From assembly GCF_000380085.1 (NCBI RefSeq), contig NZ_KB904538.1, positions 39,995 through 103,994 on the forward strand: 64,000 bases of DNA. Direction: 5' to 3'. Shown here piece by piece: positions 63,307 through 64,000 of this stretch; the first letter of the stretch is position 1; every line of letters starts with the position of its first letter. The DNA comes from Streptococcus merionis DSM 19192. Lineage in GTDB: Bacteria; Bacillota; Bacilli; Lactobacillales; Streptococcaceae. Below the pieces are notes generated by a model that saw nothing but the letters and a program-made list of their open reading frames with translations, had not been told where the DNA came from and did no database searches. The position numbers and the translations under genes are program-made.

Positions 63307-64000
63307 TTATTTTAATCCTATTCTACTAAGGACAACCTCAAAAAGAAGAGTCCCAACGAGGTTAAACATCAATCGTGACCTTAGCTTTTCACGCTTTTTG
63401 GGTGCATCGTAGATATAAATCACATTGTCGCTCACTTTTGATAAGAGATTGTTTCCTAACGTAGTGATTGAGAGAATAGTTGTACCATTATTTTTGGCCG
63501 CTAGAATGCTTTCGTTAACATCTTGGCTATTGCCACCTAGTGAAAAGACCAAAATAACATCCTCGTCTATCGAAATATCCTTGATTCGCTCGATACTATA
63601 TTGCTCAAAGTAATCATTTGACCAAACATTGATTAATTTGAGTTTTCGATTAAAGTCTGCCATGGCCATGTAGCTTGATCCAACGCCGATACAAAAAATG
63701 CGGCGGGCATTTAAAATACAGTCCGCAAATGTCACAAAGTCATCCTCCGATAAGATACCCATGGTTTGTTGAAACTCTACACTCAGTTGATTTTTGATTA
63801 TCTCAAAAGAATTCCGATCGCGTTTTGATAAATTTGCCTGTAACTCTTTTGACAGTCTTAAATCATACTTCAATTCATTATATGTTCTGTAACCAATCTT
63901 CTTACAGGCTCGCACTACCGTTGAACTGGATGTATAGAGATCTGCACAAATGGTCTTAATGGTAATATTTTCAATCTCTTCATGCCGCATCAAGTAATCA
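63307..64000 (-). CDS. RpiR-family regulator (5' end beyond window)
   Basis: At least 231 residues, open at the window edge: the frame continues upstream as DYLMRHEEIENITIK, the middle of the usual RpiR helix-turn-helix domain. Visible parts are SSSTVVRACKKIGYRTYNELKYDL and a SIS domain (FCIGVGSSYMAMADF, VLVFSLGGNSQDVNES). It senses a phosphosugar, unknown here. It is a different branch from the murR protein. Confidence 0.85.
   Translation of the reverse strand, partial: DYLMRHEEIENITIKTICADLYTSSSTVVRACKKIGYRTYNELKYDLRLSKELQANLSKRDRNSFEIIKNQLSVEFQQTMGILSEDDFVTFADCILNARRIFCIGVGSSYMAMADFNRKLKLINVWSNDYFEQYSIERIKDISIDEDVILVFSLGGNSQDVNESILAAKNNGTTILSITTLGNNLLSKVSDNVIYIYDAPKKREKLRSRLMFNLVGTLLFEVVLSRIGLK

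Overview
The window is a low-GC Firmicute chromosome, almost certainly a Streptococcus. The evidence is separate coaB and coaC genes with an ECF pantothenate S component, a two-subunit GlgC/GlgD glycogen system, class Ib nrdH-nrdE-nrdF, a ccdA-etrx-msrAB-YesN/YesM block, CcpA-type cre sites, extended -10 promoters and short streptococcal intergenic repeats. The species cannot be fixed from the sequence alone. There are no rRNA genes, no CRISPR array and no intact mobile element. There is one tRNA gene (Arg, anticodon CCT).

Layout. 1-1945: gene-free edge, a tiny 21-codon transcription unit, a secreted glucosaminidase and a decayed DUF454 gene. 2004-3818: coaB-coaC-panT (pantothenate uptake and CoA synthesis). 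4059-18370: a large alpha-glucan region with pgm and then glgC-glgD-glgA-glgB forward, malQ-glgP reverse and pulA forward. Together these make glycogen from glucose-1-phosphate and break down glycogen or imported maltodextrins. cre-like and MalR-like operators sit at the key promoters. 18492-22829: a signal-peptidase-like protein without its catalytic residues, a tandem PII-like protein coupled to a DUF1538 membrane protein, and a D-amino-acid-oxidase-like flavoenzyme. 22981-27072: nrdH, nrdE and nrdF, with nrdF separated by a repeat and a reverse-strand membrane gene.

27122-34712 (reverse): a fructose-type PTS (IIA, IIB, IIC), a dehydratase-class glycyl radical enzyme, its activase and a fructose-6-phosphate-aldolase-type enzyme, preceded by a SorC-family regulator. 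This matches the logic of the E. coli frw/pflD/fsaB genes, which have been linked to anhydro-sugar-phosphate breakdown. 35053-38508 (reverse): an operon with two intramembrane protease families (S2P-like M50 and CPBP), an Xre regulator and a DUF3169 protein. 38790-40044: chorismate mutase, a ~200 bp dispersed repeat, tRNA-Arg and an IS630 remnant.

40041-45781 (reverse): extracytoplasmic methionine-sulfoxide repair. CcdA, a methionine-rich low-complexity lipoprotein, a TlpA-like thioredoxin lipoprotein and membrane-anchored MsrAB are followed by a YesN/YesM two-component system. 46040-48139: topA. 48535-53128: a MurNAc-peptide-sugar salvage locus (mupG, PTS EIIBC, murQ, divergent murR). 53247-55426: VanZ remnant, guaC, rsuA.

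55455-60469: LysR regulator plus atoB-atoD-atoA-atoE, a short-chain acyl-CoA/acetoacetate module bracketed by a 49-bp direct repeat of the rsuA 5' end, which suggests insertion as an island. 60690-63030: an MFS exporter and a large ArsR-type regulator. 63307 to the edge: a partial RpiR-family regulator.

The observations I find most worth following are the methionine-rich lipoprotein in the msrAB operon, the PTS plus glycyl-radical cluster, the 21-residue peptide unit, the repeat-bracketed ato island, the inactive signal-peptidase homologue and the PII-like/DUF1538 pair.
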